Positions 51,641 through 60,257 of a DNA stretch of 64,000 nucleotides are shown here, one piece after another (within the stretch, counting starts at the first letter, position 1; each line of letters opens with the position of its first letter). The DNA is taken from contig NZ_SAUF01000001.1 in assembly GCF_004023665.1 (NCBI RefSeq), positions 558,001 through 622,000 on the forward strand, given 5' to 3'. The notes beneath the pieces are model-generated. The model was not told the origin of the DNA and did no database searches. It worked only from the letters and a program-made list of their open reading frames with translations. A program made the position numbers and the translations under genes. Source of the stretch: Afifella aestuarii (GTDB lineage: Bacteria; Pseudomonadota; Alphaproteobacteria; Rhizobiales; Afifellaceae).

Positions 51641-52513
51641 TCAACGGCCCGTACTTCGTAAAGGTTGAGCTTTTGCCAAGGTCGCGGCGTTTCGTGGGTG
51701 CTTCAGCGCCTCGTAGATCATCAAGCCGGTGGCGACGGCGAGGTTGAGCGAATCCGCTCCCTCGCGCATCGGGATGCGCAAAAGGCTGTCGCAGCTTTCG
51801 GCGAGCGCATCGGTCAGACCCTGGCGCTCATTGCCCATGACGAGGACGAGTGGCGGCGCATAATCCGCCTTGCGGAAATCCTCTGTGGCCGAAAGATGCG
51901 TGCCGAGGAGGCGCGCCGAATTGGCCTTTGCCGCGGCGAGGAAGGCTGCCTCGTCGGCGGTGGCCAGCGGCACGTGGAAGAAGGAGCCCATGGAAGCGCG
52001 TACCGTTTCCAGGGAAAACGGATCGCAGCATTCGCCGATGAGTGCGACGCCCGCGACGCCTGCCGCATCCGCCGTGCGCAAGATGGTGCCGAGATTGCCG
52101 GGATCGCGGATGCGGTCGAGCCCGATCCACAGGCCTTCGCGGCCGATCTCCTTGCGGGGCGCCAGCCTCTGCTCGAAGACGCCGATGACGGAATGCGGGT
52201 TGTCGCGGCGGGAGAGCTTTTCCAGCACCGGGCGGCTGACGGAAAGAACCCGTCCTCCTGCGCCTTTGACGGCGGCGGCGGTGTCGGCAACCGCGCCCTC
52301 CTGCAGGCTCTCCGCAGAGGCGATGAAATCGTGGACGCGAAATCCCGTCTCCAGCGCGTCGCGCACGAGCTTCAGGCCTTCGCCGAGAAAGAGGCCGGTG
52401 CGGTCCCGCTCCTTCTTCTTGGCCGAAAGGGCCGAGAGCTGTTTGACGATGGGGTTCGACGGGCTGGTGACGCGGTGAAAGCCTGGGCGCCACTCTTCCT
52501 CGGCTTCGTTCAT
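51641..52513 (-). CDS. TrmH/SpoU-family RNA 2'-O-methyltransferase
   Basis: A 290-residue RNA ribose methyltransferase. The N-terminal substrate-binding domain includes NPIVKQLSALSAKKKERDRTG. The SPOUT catalytic domain has the three family motifs: LDRIRDPGNLGTILRTADAAG near residue 140, VLVMGNERQGL near 225, and REGADSLNLAVATGLMIYEAL near 252. It is a knotted SAM-dependent enzyme, but the target nucleotide (23S rRNA or tRNA) is not clear from sequence. Its ATG overlaps the stop of the upstream methyltransferase gene as ATGA. Confidence 0.9.
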   Translation of the reverse strand: MNEAEEEWRPGFHRVTSPSNPIVKQLSALSAKKKERDRTGLFLGEGLKLVRDALETGFRVHDFIASAESLQEGAVADTAAAVKGAGGRVLSVSRPVLEKLSRRDNPHSVIGVFEQRLAPRKEIGREGLWIGLDRIRDPGNLGTILRTADAAGVAGVALIGECCDPFSLETVRASMGSFFHVPLATADEAAFLAAAKANSARLLGTHLSATEDFRKADYAPPLVLVMGNERQGLTDALAESCDSLLRIPMREGADSLNLAVATGLMIYEALKHPRNAATLAKAQPLRSTGR

Positions 52514-53409
52514 TGTGGTTTCTCCGCCCGGCAATATAGGGCCGTGGGCAAGGCCTTGGCGCGGCCTTCGCCAAGGAGCGCCATTTCGCCGGACGTGACC
52601 CTGCCGCCGACGATATCGGCCGAAAGCTGGTGCAAAGCGAGATAGGAGGCGCGGATGGCATAAGCCGTCAGGATCAGCGTTCCCCCGGGCTTCAGGCACT
52701 GGGCGCAGAGTTTCAGCATCTCCGGCAGATCCTCAAACAGATGCCAGGTCTCGCCCTTCGGCCCGCGGCCGTATTTCGGCGGATCGAGCAGGATCATGTC
52801 ATAGAGATTGCCGCGGCGCACCTCGCGGGCGGCGAACTTGCCGGCGTCGTCGAGGAGCCAGCGGATCGGCTTGTCATCGAGCCCGGAAAGCGCCTGGTTT
52901 TCGCGCGCCCAGGCGATCGCTTTTTTGGAGGCGTCGACATGGGTGACCTGGGCGCCGGCCTGCGCGGCGACGAGCGAGGCGATGCCGGTATAGCCGAAGA
53001 GATTGAGGAGTTTCGGCGCCTCAAGCCCCTTGAGCCGCTCTTCGACGAAATCCCAATGCACGGCGTGTTCGGGGAAGACGCCGACATGGCGGAAGGATGT
53101 CAGGCGGCAGGTGAAGGCGAGCGCGCCGTGACGGCACGTCCATTCCGTCTCGCTGGCGTTCTGCCGCCAGCGTCCGGCGCCTTCCTCTTCCACGTCGCCG
53201 GTGAAGACGGCGTCTGCCCGCTGCCATTGTTTCTCGGGGAGAGAAGGCGCCCACATCGCCTGCTCCTCCGGCCGGTCGAGCAGCATCGGCCCAAAGCGCT
53301 CGAGCTTGCGGCCGTTGCCGCTGTCGAGAAGCGCGTAATCCTCGTGGCCGCGGCTTGCGAGCACCCGCGGCTGAAAGGTGGCGTCGTCCGGAAGGGTGTC
53401 AGTCTGCAC
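52510..53409 (-). CDS. Class I SAM-dependent RNA methyltransferase (RlmI-like)
   Basis: A 299-residue methyltransferase resembling the catalytic half of the RlmI/YccW family of 23S rRNA m5C enzymes, but without the N-terminal PUA domain. The SAM motif is LNLFGYTGIASLVAAQAG near residue 132, followed by HVDASKKAIAWARENQ, and the motif IV LLDPPKYGRG near 208 provides the DPPKF-type loop. It is coupled to the TrmH-like gene downstream and is overlapped by the cysQ stop at its start, so three RNA and nucleotide genes sit in one compact run. Confidence 0.86.
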   Translation of the reverse strand: MQTDTLPDDATFQPRVLASRGHEDYALLDSGNGRKLERFGPMLLDRPEEQAMWAPSLPEKQWQRADAVFTGDVEEEGAGRWRQNASETEWTCRHGALAFTCRLTSFRHVGVFPEHAVHWDFVEERLKGLEAPKLLNLFGYTGIASLVAAQAGAQVTHVDASKKAIAWARENQALSGLDDKPIRWLLDDAGKFAAREVRRGNLYDMILLDPPKYGRGPKGETWHLFEDLPEMLKLCAQCLKPGGTLILTAYAIRASYLALHQLSADIVGGRVTSGEMALLGEGRAKALPTALYCRAEKPQ

Positions 53410-54235
53410 GATTGCCGATCAGAGTTTCTGTGAGCGTCGGGTCGCCGATCGCCAGGAAATAGGGGTTCTGGAAAGGGCGGGGCCCGCCTTCGTGTTCGCG
53501 ACCATAGAGAAAGGGCGTGCCATCGAGGTTCAGAACCTGGCCGCCGGCCGCCTCCAGCACCGCCTGGCCGGCCGCCGTGTCCCACTGCATGGTCGGGCCG
53601 AGGCGAGGGTAGAAATCGGCCTCGCCCGCCGCAAGCAGGCAGAATTTGAGCGAAGAGCCGATCGAGCGCGTCTCCGCGGCTTCGAAACGGTCGAGAAATG
53701 CGGCCGTCTCCGGCGACATGTGCGAGCGGCTCGCGACCGCGATCGGCGTTTCCGGGACGGGGCGGATGGCGATCGTCTGCAGGTCGGTGACGATCCCCGA
53801 CGGCCGCTCCACCTCGCCGCGCCAGGCCTCCTGTTTGAGGCCGCAGAAGAACTTGCCGAGCACCGGGGCGTAGACGACGCCGGCGACCGCGTGTGCGTCC
53901 TCGACGAGGGCGATGTTGACGGTGAATTCGCCGCTGCCGCTCAGGAATTCCTTCGTTCCGTCAAGCGGATCGACGAGGAAGAAACGGGAGCCGCATTCGG
54001 GCGGTCCGAATTCCGAGCAGGCCTCTTCGGCGACGATCGGGATGTCGGGAAAGTGGTGGCGCAATCTTTCGGTGATGAGCTTTTCGCTCGCCCGATCCGC
54101 TGCGGATACGGGTGATGAATCGGCCTTCTTCTCCACGGCGAGGTCGCCGTCATGGATTTCGAGAATGGCCTCCCCGGCAGCGATCGCGATCGTCATGAGC
54201 GTATCGAGCGGCGCGGGCAGTTGGCTGAGTGGCAT
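53399..54235 (-). CDS. cysQ: 3'(2'),5'-bisphosphate nucleotidase CysQ
   Basis: Removes the 3'-phosphate from PAP produced during sulfate assimilation. The 278-residue inositol-monophosphatase-fold protein has all metal sites: VAEEACSE near residue 70, FFLVDPLDGTKEF near 90, and QWDTAAGQAVLEAAGG near 220. Start MPLSQLPAPLD has AAGGGA upstream and is preferred. An ATG at 54280 adds 15 residues, two of which blocks are a PETTR direct repeat produced by a 15-bp tandem duplication. Its stop overlaps the start of the methyltransferase gene. Confidence 0.93.
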   Translation of the reverse strand: MPLSQLPAPLDTLMTIAIAAGEAILEIHDGDLAVEKKADSSPVSAADRASEKLITERLRHHFPDIPIVAEEACSEFGPPECGSRFFLVDPLDGTKEFLSGSGEFTVNIALVEDAHAVAGVVYAPVLGKFFCGLKQEAWRGEVERPSGIVTDLQTIAIRPVPETPIAVASRSHMSPETAAFLDRFEAAETRSIGSSLKFCLLAAGEADFYPRLGPTMQWDTAAGQAVLEAAGGQVLNLDGTPFLYGREHEGGPRPFQNPYFLAIGDPTLTETLIGNRAD

Positions 54236-54375
54236 GAGGTCCCTTGTTGTCTCCGGCCTTGTCGTCTCCGGTCTTGCCATCAAATAGCCTTTGCCGGGGT
54301 TTGTTTGCCAGTTGAGTATGAATGGGCCTGTGTGCACAATCGAACGCAATCAACAAGGGGGCGTAGGGAGGCAGT

Positions 54376-55161
54376 ATGAAACTCACCGGTGAATACGTGA
54401 TCACGGCGCCGCGAGAGAAGGTCTGGGCGCTGCTCAACGATCCGGACGTGCTGCGCGAATGCCTGCCCGGCTGCGAAGAACTCCATGAGACCGAAACCGG
54501 CGGCCTGTCCGCGCGGGTGACGACGAAGATCGGACCGGTGAAGGCGACCTTCAACGGCACGGTGGAACTGCAGGATGTGAAGCCTCCCGAGAGCTACCGG
54601 ATCGCTGGCGAAGGCCAGGGCGGGGTCGCTGGCTTTGCCAAGGGAACAGCCGATGTGCGCCTTGCCGAAGAGGGCGAGACGACGATCCTGACCTATGACG
54701 CCGATGCGCAGGTGGGCGGCAAGCTCGCCCAGCTCGGCAATCGCCTCGTGGGATCCACCGCCAAGAAGCTCGCCGATCAATTTTTCTCCTGCCTCGCCGA
54801 AAAGGCCGGCGGGCACACCATCAAAGCCGATGAGGCGGCGCCGGCTGCCGGCACGGCCGATGAAGCCGTGCTCTCAGAGCCTGCCGGCACGGCTGCGATC
54901 CCCGGGGCCACCGTGCCGCCGCTCGCGACAGGCGTGCCGGAAGTGGGCGGCCAAGAGACCGCCACCGGTACCAGCAGCGAGGCCAGGCGCGAGGGCGAGC
55001 ATGAATCGGCGTTTTCGCATGCCGCCCACGAGCTGGAGCATGCCGCTGAAGAGGCCGAGGAGGCGGTCGAAGAACGCGCCGCCGGCGGGTTCCTCGGCGG
55101 GCCCATGGTCTGGGGCTTTATCGCGATCCTCGTCCTGATCGTGCTCTGGGCGATTCTTTAA
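54376..55161 (+). CDS. CoxG-like SRPBCC membrane-anchored protein
   Basis: A 261-residue protein with an N-terminal SRPBCC (CoxG) domain of about 150 residues (MKLTGEYVITAPREKVWALLNDPDVL at the start) and a C-terminal helix GGPMVWGFIAILVLIVLWAIL that anchors it in the membrane. The linker is Ala/Glu-rich. CoxG anchors carbon monoxide dehydrogenase to the membrane in Oligotropha. Here it leads the cluster of a form II homologue, and a 12-bp hairpin separates it from the 2Fe-2S subunit gene. CoxDEF maturation genes are not present. Confidence 0.88.
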   Translation: MKLTGEYVITAPREKVWALLNDPDVLRECLPGCEELHETETGGLSARVTTKIGPVKATFNGTVELQDVKPPESYRIAGEGQGGVAGFAKGTADVRLAEEGETTILTYDADAQVGGKLAQLGNRLVGSTAKKLADQFFSCLAEKAGGHTIKADEAAPAAGTADEAVLSEPAGTAAIPGATVPPLATGVPEVGGQETATGTSSEARREGEHESAFSHAAHELEHAAEEAEEAVEERAAGGFLGGPMVWGFIAILVLIVLWAIL

Positions 55162-55190
55162 GATCGCGGCCGCATTGCCGGCCGCGATCT
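55161..55190. repeat. Strong 12-bp inverted repeat between coxG-like and 2Fe-2S subunit genes
   Basis: AGATCGCGGCCG (55161-55172) pairs perfectly with CGGCCGCGATCT (55179-55190) around CATTGC. It starts at the coxG-like stop codon and has no T-run, so it is more likely an mRNA processing or stability element than a full terminator. Confidence 0.75.
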
Positions 55191-55239
55191 GAATAACGGG
55201 CGACACGCCCCCATAACAAAACTCATAGGGAGGGTTTCA

Positions 55240-55731
55240 ATGGTCACTGTGACGATGACGGTGAATGGCCGTCAGGTCTCCAAGGAGGTGGAAGATCGCC
55301 GCCTCCTCGTGGACTTTCTGCGCGAAGATCTGGAGCTGACCGGCACGCATGTCGGCTGCGACACCTCGCAATGCGGCGCCTGCGTCGTGCATCTCGACGG
55401 CAAGGCGATCAAATCATGCACCATCCTTGCGGCGCAGGCTGACGGGACGTCGATCACGACGATCGAAGGGCTCGCCAATGGCGCCGATCTGCATCCCCTG
55501 CAGGCGGCCTTCAAAGAGCATCACGGTCTGCAATGCGGCTATTGCACGCCCGGCATGATCATGTCCGGCGTCGACATCATCCGCCGGCACGAGGGCCAGC
55601 TCGACGAGGACACGGTGCGCCACGAGCTCGAGGGTAATATCTGCCGCTGCACGGGCTACCACAACATCGTCAAGGCGATCCTCGCCGCGGCGCAGGAGAT
55701 GCATGGCGAGGTCCGCCAGGCCGCCGAATAG
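55240..55731 (+). CDS. Molybdenum hydroxylase small subunit, [2Fe-2S] protein (CoxS-like)
   Basis: The electron-transfer subunit, 163 residues. It has the plant-ferredoxin cluster cysteines in [16 protein letters not shown] near residue 40, and the second cluster in [14 protein letters not shown] near 100 and [13 protein letters not shown] near 132. The pattern is that of the xanthine oxidase family small subunit. GGGAGG precedes the ATG. It is followed by the large and medium subunits, in S-L-M order, as typical of form II. Confidence 0.95.
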   Translation: MVTVTMTVNGRQVSKEVEDRRLLVDFLREDLELTGTHVGCDTSQCGACVVHLDGKAIKSCTILAAQADGTSITTIEGLANGADLHPLQAAFKEHHGLQCGYCTPGMIMSGVDIIRRHEGQLDEDTVRHELEGNICRCTGYHNIVKAILAAAQEMHGEVRQAAE

Positions 55732-55812
55732 ACGCGTTGATCTTGGATCCGGACCGCCCCGCAAGAGACCCGACAAAGGGTCCGGCAAAAGGGTGCGGCC
55801 GAAGGAGGAAAC

Positions 55813-58185
55813 ATGGCTCAAGATGGCATCGGCGCGCGGGTCGCGCGCAAGGAAGACAAGCGATTCATCACCGGTAAGGGACGATACGTCGACGACATGC
55901 GCGTCGCGGGCATGAAGCATGTCGCTTTCGTGCGAAGCCCATACGCCCACGCGAAGGTGGGGGGCATCAATTCAGAACAGGCGCGCAACATGCCGGGCGT
56001 GCTCGCCGTCCTCACGGGCTCGGAACTCGTGGCCGACGGCATCGGCAATCTCATCTGCGGCTGGATGGTCCATTCCAAGGACGGCACGCCGATGAATATG
56101 GGCGCATGGCCGGCGCTGGCGCCGGAAGTGGTGCGCTTCGTCGGCCAGGCCGTCGCCATGGTGATCGCCGAAACGCGGGGCGAGGCCCGCGATGCGGCCG
56201 ATGTCGTGGCGGTGGAATGGGAGGAGCTTCCCGCCATCACCGATCCGGCGAAGGCTTTGGGGGAGGGCGTCCCGCAGCTTCATCCCGAGGCGAAGGGCAA
56301 CCTGATCTACGATTGGGAGATCGGCGACAAGGCCGCAGCCGACAAGGCTTTGTCGGAGGCTGCCCATGTCACCCGCATGGAGATCGTCAACAACCGCCTC
56401 GTTCCGAACGCCATGGAGCCGCGGGCGGCGCTCGCCCAATACGACGCGGCGGACGACCATTTCACCTTGTGGACGACGTCGCAGAACCCGCATGTGGCGC
56501 GGCTCGTTCTCTCCGCCTTCTACAATGTGGCGCCCGAACACAAATTGCGGGTGATCGCGCCGGATGTCGGCGGCGGCTTCGGCTCCAAGATTTTCATCTA
56601 CCCGGAAGAGGTCGCCTGCCTGTGGGCGGCGCGCAAGACGGGTCTTGCGGTGAAATGGACGGGCGACCGGTCTGAGGCGTTTTTGACCGACGCGCATGGC
56701 CGCGACCATGTCACGGTCGCGGAAATGGCCTTCGACGCGAACAACCGCATCACCGCCTTCAAGATCGACACGATCGCCAATTTCGGCGCCTACATGTCGC
56801 TCTTTTCGTCCTCGGTGCCGACCTATCTCTACGCCACGCTGTTGTCGGGGCAGTACGATATCCCGACGATCCACTGCAATGTGCGCGGCGTCTATACGAA
56901 CACCGCGCCGGTCGATGCCTATCGCGGCGCCGGGCGGCCGGAAGCGACTTATGTCGTGGAGCGGATGATGGAGACGGCGGCACGCGAGCTCGGCGTGGCG
57001 CCACCGGAACTTCGGCGGACGAACTTCATCCGCGAATTCCCGCATCAGACGCCGGTGATCATGAATTACGACGCCGGCGATTACGAAGCCTCGCTGAGCG
57101 CCGCTCTGTCGGCCTCCGATTATGCCGGTTTCGGCGAGCGCAAGGCGGAAGCCGCGCGGCGCGGCAAGCTCCGCGGCATCGGTCTCTCCTGCTATATCGA
57201 AGCTTGCGGCATCGCCCCCTCGCAGGCCGTCGGGTCGCTCGGAGCGGGCGTCGGGCTTTGGGAATCGGCCGAAGTGCGGGTCAATCCGGTCGGCACGATC
57301 GAGGTTCTCACCGGCTCGCACAGCCACGGCCAGGGGCATGAGACGACGTTCGCCCAGCTCGTGGCGGAGCGCCTCGGCGTGCCGATCGACAATGTCTCGA
57401 TCGTGCATGGCGACACCGACAAGGTGCAGTTCGGCATGGGCACGTACGGTTCGCGTTCCGGTGCCGTCGGCATGTCGGCGATTTCGAAAGCCATCGACAA
57501 GGTCGAGGCGAAGGCGAAAAAACTCGCCGCGCATCTTCTGGAGGCGGCGGAGGGCGATATCGAGATTGCCGATGGCGAGGTGCGTGTCGCCGGCACCGAC
57601 AAGAAGCTCGGCTGGCATGAGGTCTGCCTTGCCGCCTATACGGCGCACAACATGCCGGAGGGGATGGAGCCGGGCCTCAAAGAGGGCGCCTTCTACGACC
57701 CGGCGAATTTCACCTTCCCGGCGGGCGCCTATGTCTGCGAGGTCGAGGTCGATCCCGATACCGGCCACACCGAGATCGTCCAGTTCGTGGCGGCCGATGA
57801 TTTCGGGCGGGTCATCAACCCGATGATCGTCGAAGGCCAGGTGCATGGCGGCATCGCCCAGGGTGTCGGGCAGGCGATCCTGGAGGGCTGCATCTATGAT
57901 GCGGAGAGCGGCCAGCTCATCACGGCGTCTTACAATGACTACGCCATGCCGCGGGCGCACGATTTGCCGTCCTTCAAGGTGTCGACCACGGAGACGATCT
58001 GTCCGTCCAATCCGATCGGCATGAAAGGCTGCGGCGAGGCGGGGGCCATCGGCACGCCGCCGGCGGTGATCAACGCCATCACCGATGCAATCGACAACAA
58101 CGACCTTTCCATGCCGGCGACACCGGAGAAGGTGTGGCGGGCCCTTCGGGCCGGTGCCGCGCCGATGCGGCAGGCAGCGGAATAG
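55813..58185 (+). CDS. Molybdenum hydroxylase large subunit, form II CO dehydrogenase-like (CoxL homologue)
   Basis: The 790-residue molybdopterin subunit of a xanthine oxidase-family enzyme. The active-site loop reads AYRGAGR (about residue 376), the form II signature, not AYxCSFR of true CO-oxidising form I. The selenocysteine-like cysteine of form I is therefore absent. The catalytic glutamate is in GCGEAGAIGTP near residue 742, and the cofactor segments VGGGFGSK and GSHSHGQGHETTFAQ are intact. AAGGAGGAAAC precedes the ATG. The substrate is unknown: form II homologues may oxidise aldehydes or aromatic heterocycles. Confidence 0.93.
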   Translation: MAQDGIGARVARKEDKRFITGKGRYVDDMRVAGMKHVAFVRSPYAHAKVGGINSEQARNMPGVLAVLTGSELVADGIGNLICGWMVHSKDGTPMNMGAWPALAPEVVRFVGQAVAMVIAETRGEARDAADVVAVEWEELPAITDPAKALGEGVPQLHPEAKGNLIYDWEIGDKAAADKALSEAAHVTRMEIVNNRLVPNAMEPRAALAQYDAADDHFTLWTTSQNPHVARLVLSAFYNVAPEHKLRVIAPDVGGGFGSKIFIYPEEVACLWAARKTGLAVKWTGDRSEAFLTDAHGRDHVTVAEMAFDANNRITAFKIDTIANFGAYMSLFSSSVPTYLYATLLSGQYDIPTIHCNVRGVYTNTAPVDAYRGAGRPEATYVVERMMETAARELGVAPPELRRTNFIREFPHQTPVIMNYDAGDYEASLSAALSASDYAGFGERKAEAARRGKLRGIGLSCYIEACGIAPSQAVGSLGAGVGLWESAEVRVNPVGTIEVLTGSHSHGQGHETTFAQLVAERLGVPIDNVSIVHGDTDKVQFGMGTYGSRSGAVGMSAISKAIDKVEAKAKKLAAHLLEAAEGDIEIADGEVRVAGTDKKLGWHEVCLAAYTAHNMPEGMEPGLKEGAFYDPANFTFPAGAYVCEVEVDPDTGHTEIVQFVAADDFGRVINPMIVEGQVHGGIAQGVGQAILEGCIYDAESGQLITASYNDYAMPRAHDLPSFKVSTTETICPSNPIGMKGCGEAGAIGTPPAVINAITDAIDNNDLSMPATPEKVWRALRAGAAPMRQAAE

Positions 58186-58196
58186 GAGCAAAGCCC

Positions 58197-59015
58197 ATGT
58201 ATTCTCTCACCTATAAGCGTGCAGACAGCGTGGAAGAGGCGCGGCGCTTGTTCCAGGAAGCGTCCGATGCCGCCTATCTCTCCGGCGGCCACACCTTGCT
58301 GCCGACCATGAAGCAGCGGCTTGCCGCGCATGACGTGCTCGTCGATCTCACCCGCATCGGCTCCATGAAGGGGATCTCGGTCGAAGGCGATCGGGTCCGC
58401 ATCGGGGGCGGCATGACGCATGCGGAGGTCGCGAGCTCCAGCGAGGTGCAGCGGGCGATCCCCTCGCTTGCCGCGCTCGCCGGTTCGATCGGGGATGCGC
58501 AGGTGCGCCATCGCGGCACGCTCGGCGGCTCGATCGCCAATGACGATCCGGCTGCCGATTATCCCGCCGCCGCGCTGGCGCTTGCCGCCACGATCACGAC
58601 CGACAGCCGCGAGATTGCGGCCGATGATTTCTTCACGGCGCTCTATGAGACGGCGCTGGAGGAAAGCGAGATCGTGACGGGCGTGAGCTTCGCCATTCCC
58701 GAGACGGCGGGCTATGCCAAGTTCCGCAATCCCGCCTCGCGCTATCCGATGGCCGGGGTCTTCGTGGCTCGCCATCGCGATGGCTCGGTCCGCGTCGCCG
58801 TCACCGGTGCCGGCAATGAAGGCGTCTTCCGCTGGCATGCGGCGGAGACCGCGCTTTCCGGGGATTTCTCCGCCAATGCGCTGGAAGGCCTCAGCGTCGA
58901 TCCCGATCTGATGATGGGCGACATTCACGGCTCGGCCGAATACCGGGCGAACCTCGTCGCCGTGATGGCACGGCGGGCGCTCGCCAATCTCGGCTCGGCC
59001 GAGGCGATCATCTGA
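58197..59015 (+). CDS. Molybdenum hydroxylase medium subunit, FAD-binding (CoxM-like)
   Basis: The flavoprotein subunit, 272 residues, passing electrons from FeS clusters to the acceptor. The FAD segments are YLSGGHTLLPTMKQRLA near residue 30 and GTLGGSIANDDPAADYPAA near 110. Length and motifs fit CoxM. It starts at the ATG at 58197, where AGGAG lies eight bases upstream. The large-subunit stop is 11 bp ahead. A strong terminator follows 30 bp past its stop. Confidence 0.94.
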   Translation: MYSLTYKRADSVEEARRLFQEASDAAYLSGGHTLLPTMKQRLAAHDVLVDLTRIGSMKGISVEGDRVRIGGGMTHAEVASSSEVQRAIPSLAALAGSIGDAQVRHRGTLGGSIANDDPAADYPAAALALAATITTDSREIAADDFFTALYETALEESEIVTGVSFAIPETAGYAKFRNPASRYPMAGVFVARHRDGSVRVAVTGAGNEGVFRWHAAETALSGDFSANALEGLSVDPDLMMGDIHGSAEYRANLVAVMARRALANLGSAEAII

Positions 59016-59045
59016 AGCGTCGCACGCTGCAACTGTAAGAGGGAG

Positions 59046-59072
59046 CGGCCGCGGTTGCGGCCGTTTCGTTTT
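59046..59072 (+). terminator. Terminator of the molybdenum hydroxylase cluster
   Basis: CGGCCGC (59046-59052), loop GGTT, GCGGCCG (59057-59063), followed by TTTCGTTTTC. It lies 30 bp after the medium-subunit stop codon. Confidence 0.85.
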
Positions 59073-59195
59073 CGGCGACCGAGGCGGCGAGGCAAGTCGG
59101 GCCTTTGCTCCGGCGATGCGCGTTACAACGGCGGGGCTAGTCTGTGTCGCTCAGGTCGCGTAAAAATGCTTGTTTGCGGCAGGTGGAGCTTGCCG

Positions 59196-59224
59196 TTGAC
59201 TGCCGGGCAGGGCGCAACTATAGC
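59196..59224 (+). promoter_or_regulatory. Sigma-70 type promoter of rpsT
   Basis: TTGACT (59196-59201) and TATAGC (59219-59224) are separated by exactly 17 bp. Both are close to the housekeeping consensus, and the pair lies 105 bp before the rpsT ATG. Confidence 0.75.
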
Positions 59225-59237
59225 ATCGGGCGACAAC

Positions 59238-59260
59238 GCGGCCGTTTACGGCCGCGCTTT
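59238..59260 (+). promoter_or_regulatory. Leader hairpin in the rpsT mRNA
   Basis: GCGGCCG (59238-59244) pairs with CGGCCGC (59249-59255) around TTTA, followed by GCTTT. It lies 13 bp after the -10 box and looks like a weak terminator, so it could act in attenuation or S20 feedback control. Confidence 0.5.
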
Positions 59261-59328
59261 CTGTTGGGCCGAAGCGACAATTGTCGGCGCCGACAGAGCC
59301 CTTCAATTGGCAACGAACGGATCTTGAT

Positions 59329-59592
59329 ATGGCCAATACACCTTCGGCCAGGAAGGCTGCTCGGAAGATCGAGCAGCGCACGGCCACCAACAAGGCGCGG
59401 CGCTCGCGCCTGCGCACTTTCCTGCGGCAGGTCGAAGAGGCCATCGCCTCGGGCAACTCCCAGGCCGCCCAGAGCGCTCTGCGCGAGGCGCAGCCGGAAT
59501 TGATGCGCGGCGCTTCCAAGGGCGTCCTGCACAAGAATACTGCGGCGCGGAAGATGTCGCGTTTGGCACAGCGCGTGAAGGCCCTCGGCTGA
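59329..59592 (+). CDS. rpsT: 30S ribosomal protein S20
   Basis: Primary 16S rRNA-binding protein of the small subunit, 87 residues. The sequence starts [29 protein letters not shown], the standard S20 beginning, and ends [18 protein letters not shown], the conserved C-terminal helix. Its own promoter and leader hairpin precede it, and a terminator lies 54 bp after. Its location beside dnaA is characteristic of Rhizobiales. Confidence 0.97.
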   Translation: MANTPSARKAARKIEQRTATNKARRSRLRTFLRQVEEAIASGNSQAAQSALREAQPELMRGASKGVLHKNTAARKMSRLAQRVKALG

Positions 59593-59646
59593 ACGCAACC
59601 TGGCGGCGTCTTCGGTGCGTCGCCTCGCCTGAGATGACATGGCAGG

Positions 59647-59666
59647 GCGGGCTTTGCCCGCTTTCC
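59647..59666 (+). terminator. Terminator of rpsT
   Basis: GCGGGC (59647-59652), loop TTT, GCCCGC (59656-59661), then TTTCC. It lies 54 bp after the rpsT stop codon. Confidence 0.75.
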
Positions 59667-60082
59667 ACACACAGCCAAAGAGACGCTGCAGTGCCCTTTT
59701 TGCGGCCGGCGTCGAACGCTCCCGGCAGAGTCTGGTTGAGCCACGCTGTCAGAATTATCCATTCATTAACAAAAGTTTATGGGCAAGACGGACGCTCGGA
59801 CCCGGATTTTTGGACCGGATTACGAGTCAAGCCCAATTGCGCGGCAACGATTCTGACTCACTTCGAAAGCCGTTGCCGAAAACGCACATATTGCCCAAGA
59901 CTCTGAGACTCCAAGGGCTTGCGGCGCGACGCTGGGACGGTCTTCCCGAAGGTCATGTCGGAGTCGTTTTTAGTTCGTTCCGTCTGCGGCGGATTCGGTG
60001 GTTGCCCCCCCCTCTGCTCTGTGGTTTTTAGGTCGCCACGACGGGGCGACCCGAATGCCCTCAGCAAAAGGTGAAGCCGAAC

Positions 60083-60215
60083 GGCGCCAGGAATCCTTCC
60101 TGGCGTGGTGGACGCCTTGCGCCTGGGCGGGTCTACGCCCGGGGTTCGCTCCGTCGCGGCGGTCTTTCAAGACCGTCAAAACCAAAAGGCTGGGATCCCC
60201 TTTTATGGGTGTTTT
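60083..60215. other. Consecutive hairpins upstream of the rhodanese gene (possible RNA element or dispersed repeat)
   Basis: Three stems follow in close order: a 9-bp stem CGCCAGGAA/TTCCTGGCG (60085-60105), GGGCG/CGCCC (60125-60140) and GGTCTT/AAGACC (60161-60174), then a CCAAAAGG/CCTTTTATGG pair near 60182-60210. No reading frame across it looks coding on either strand. Confidence 0.45.
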
Positions 60216-60257
60216 TGGCGGCCGGGTCATGGCTCGGGCGGACAGGAGGCATTTGTC

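Larger units (their letters stand above)
59016..59328. other. Intergenic region with cox-cluster terminator and rpsT promoter/leader
   Basis: This 313-bp gap holds the terminator at 59046, a strong promoter at 59196-59224 and a leader hairpin at 59238. No gene was recognised in it. Confidence 0.7.
59593..60257. other. 665-bp structured gap between rpsT and the rhodanese gene
   Basis: No credible gene is visible. It holds the rpsT terminator (59647-59664), AT-richer sequence near 59740-59790 and a run of hairpins from about 60083 to 60210. Only a weak DnaA-box-like TTATCCATT (59756) was found, so an origin is not supported. Confidence 0.6.

Noticed and set aside
59740-60257. Possible oriC upstream of dnaA
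   Set aside because: Only one poor DnaA-box-like TTATCCATT was found; no cluster of TTATCCACA boxes or AT-rich unwinding tract is present, and oriC lies near hemE in several relatives.
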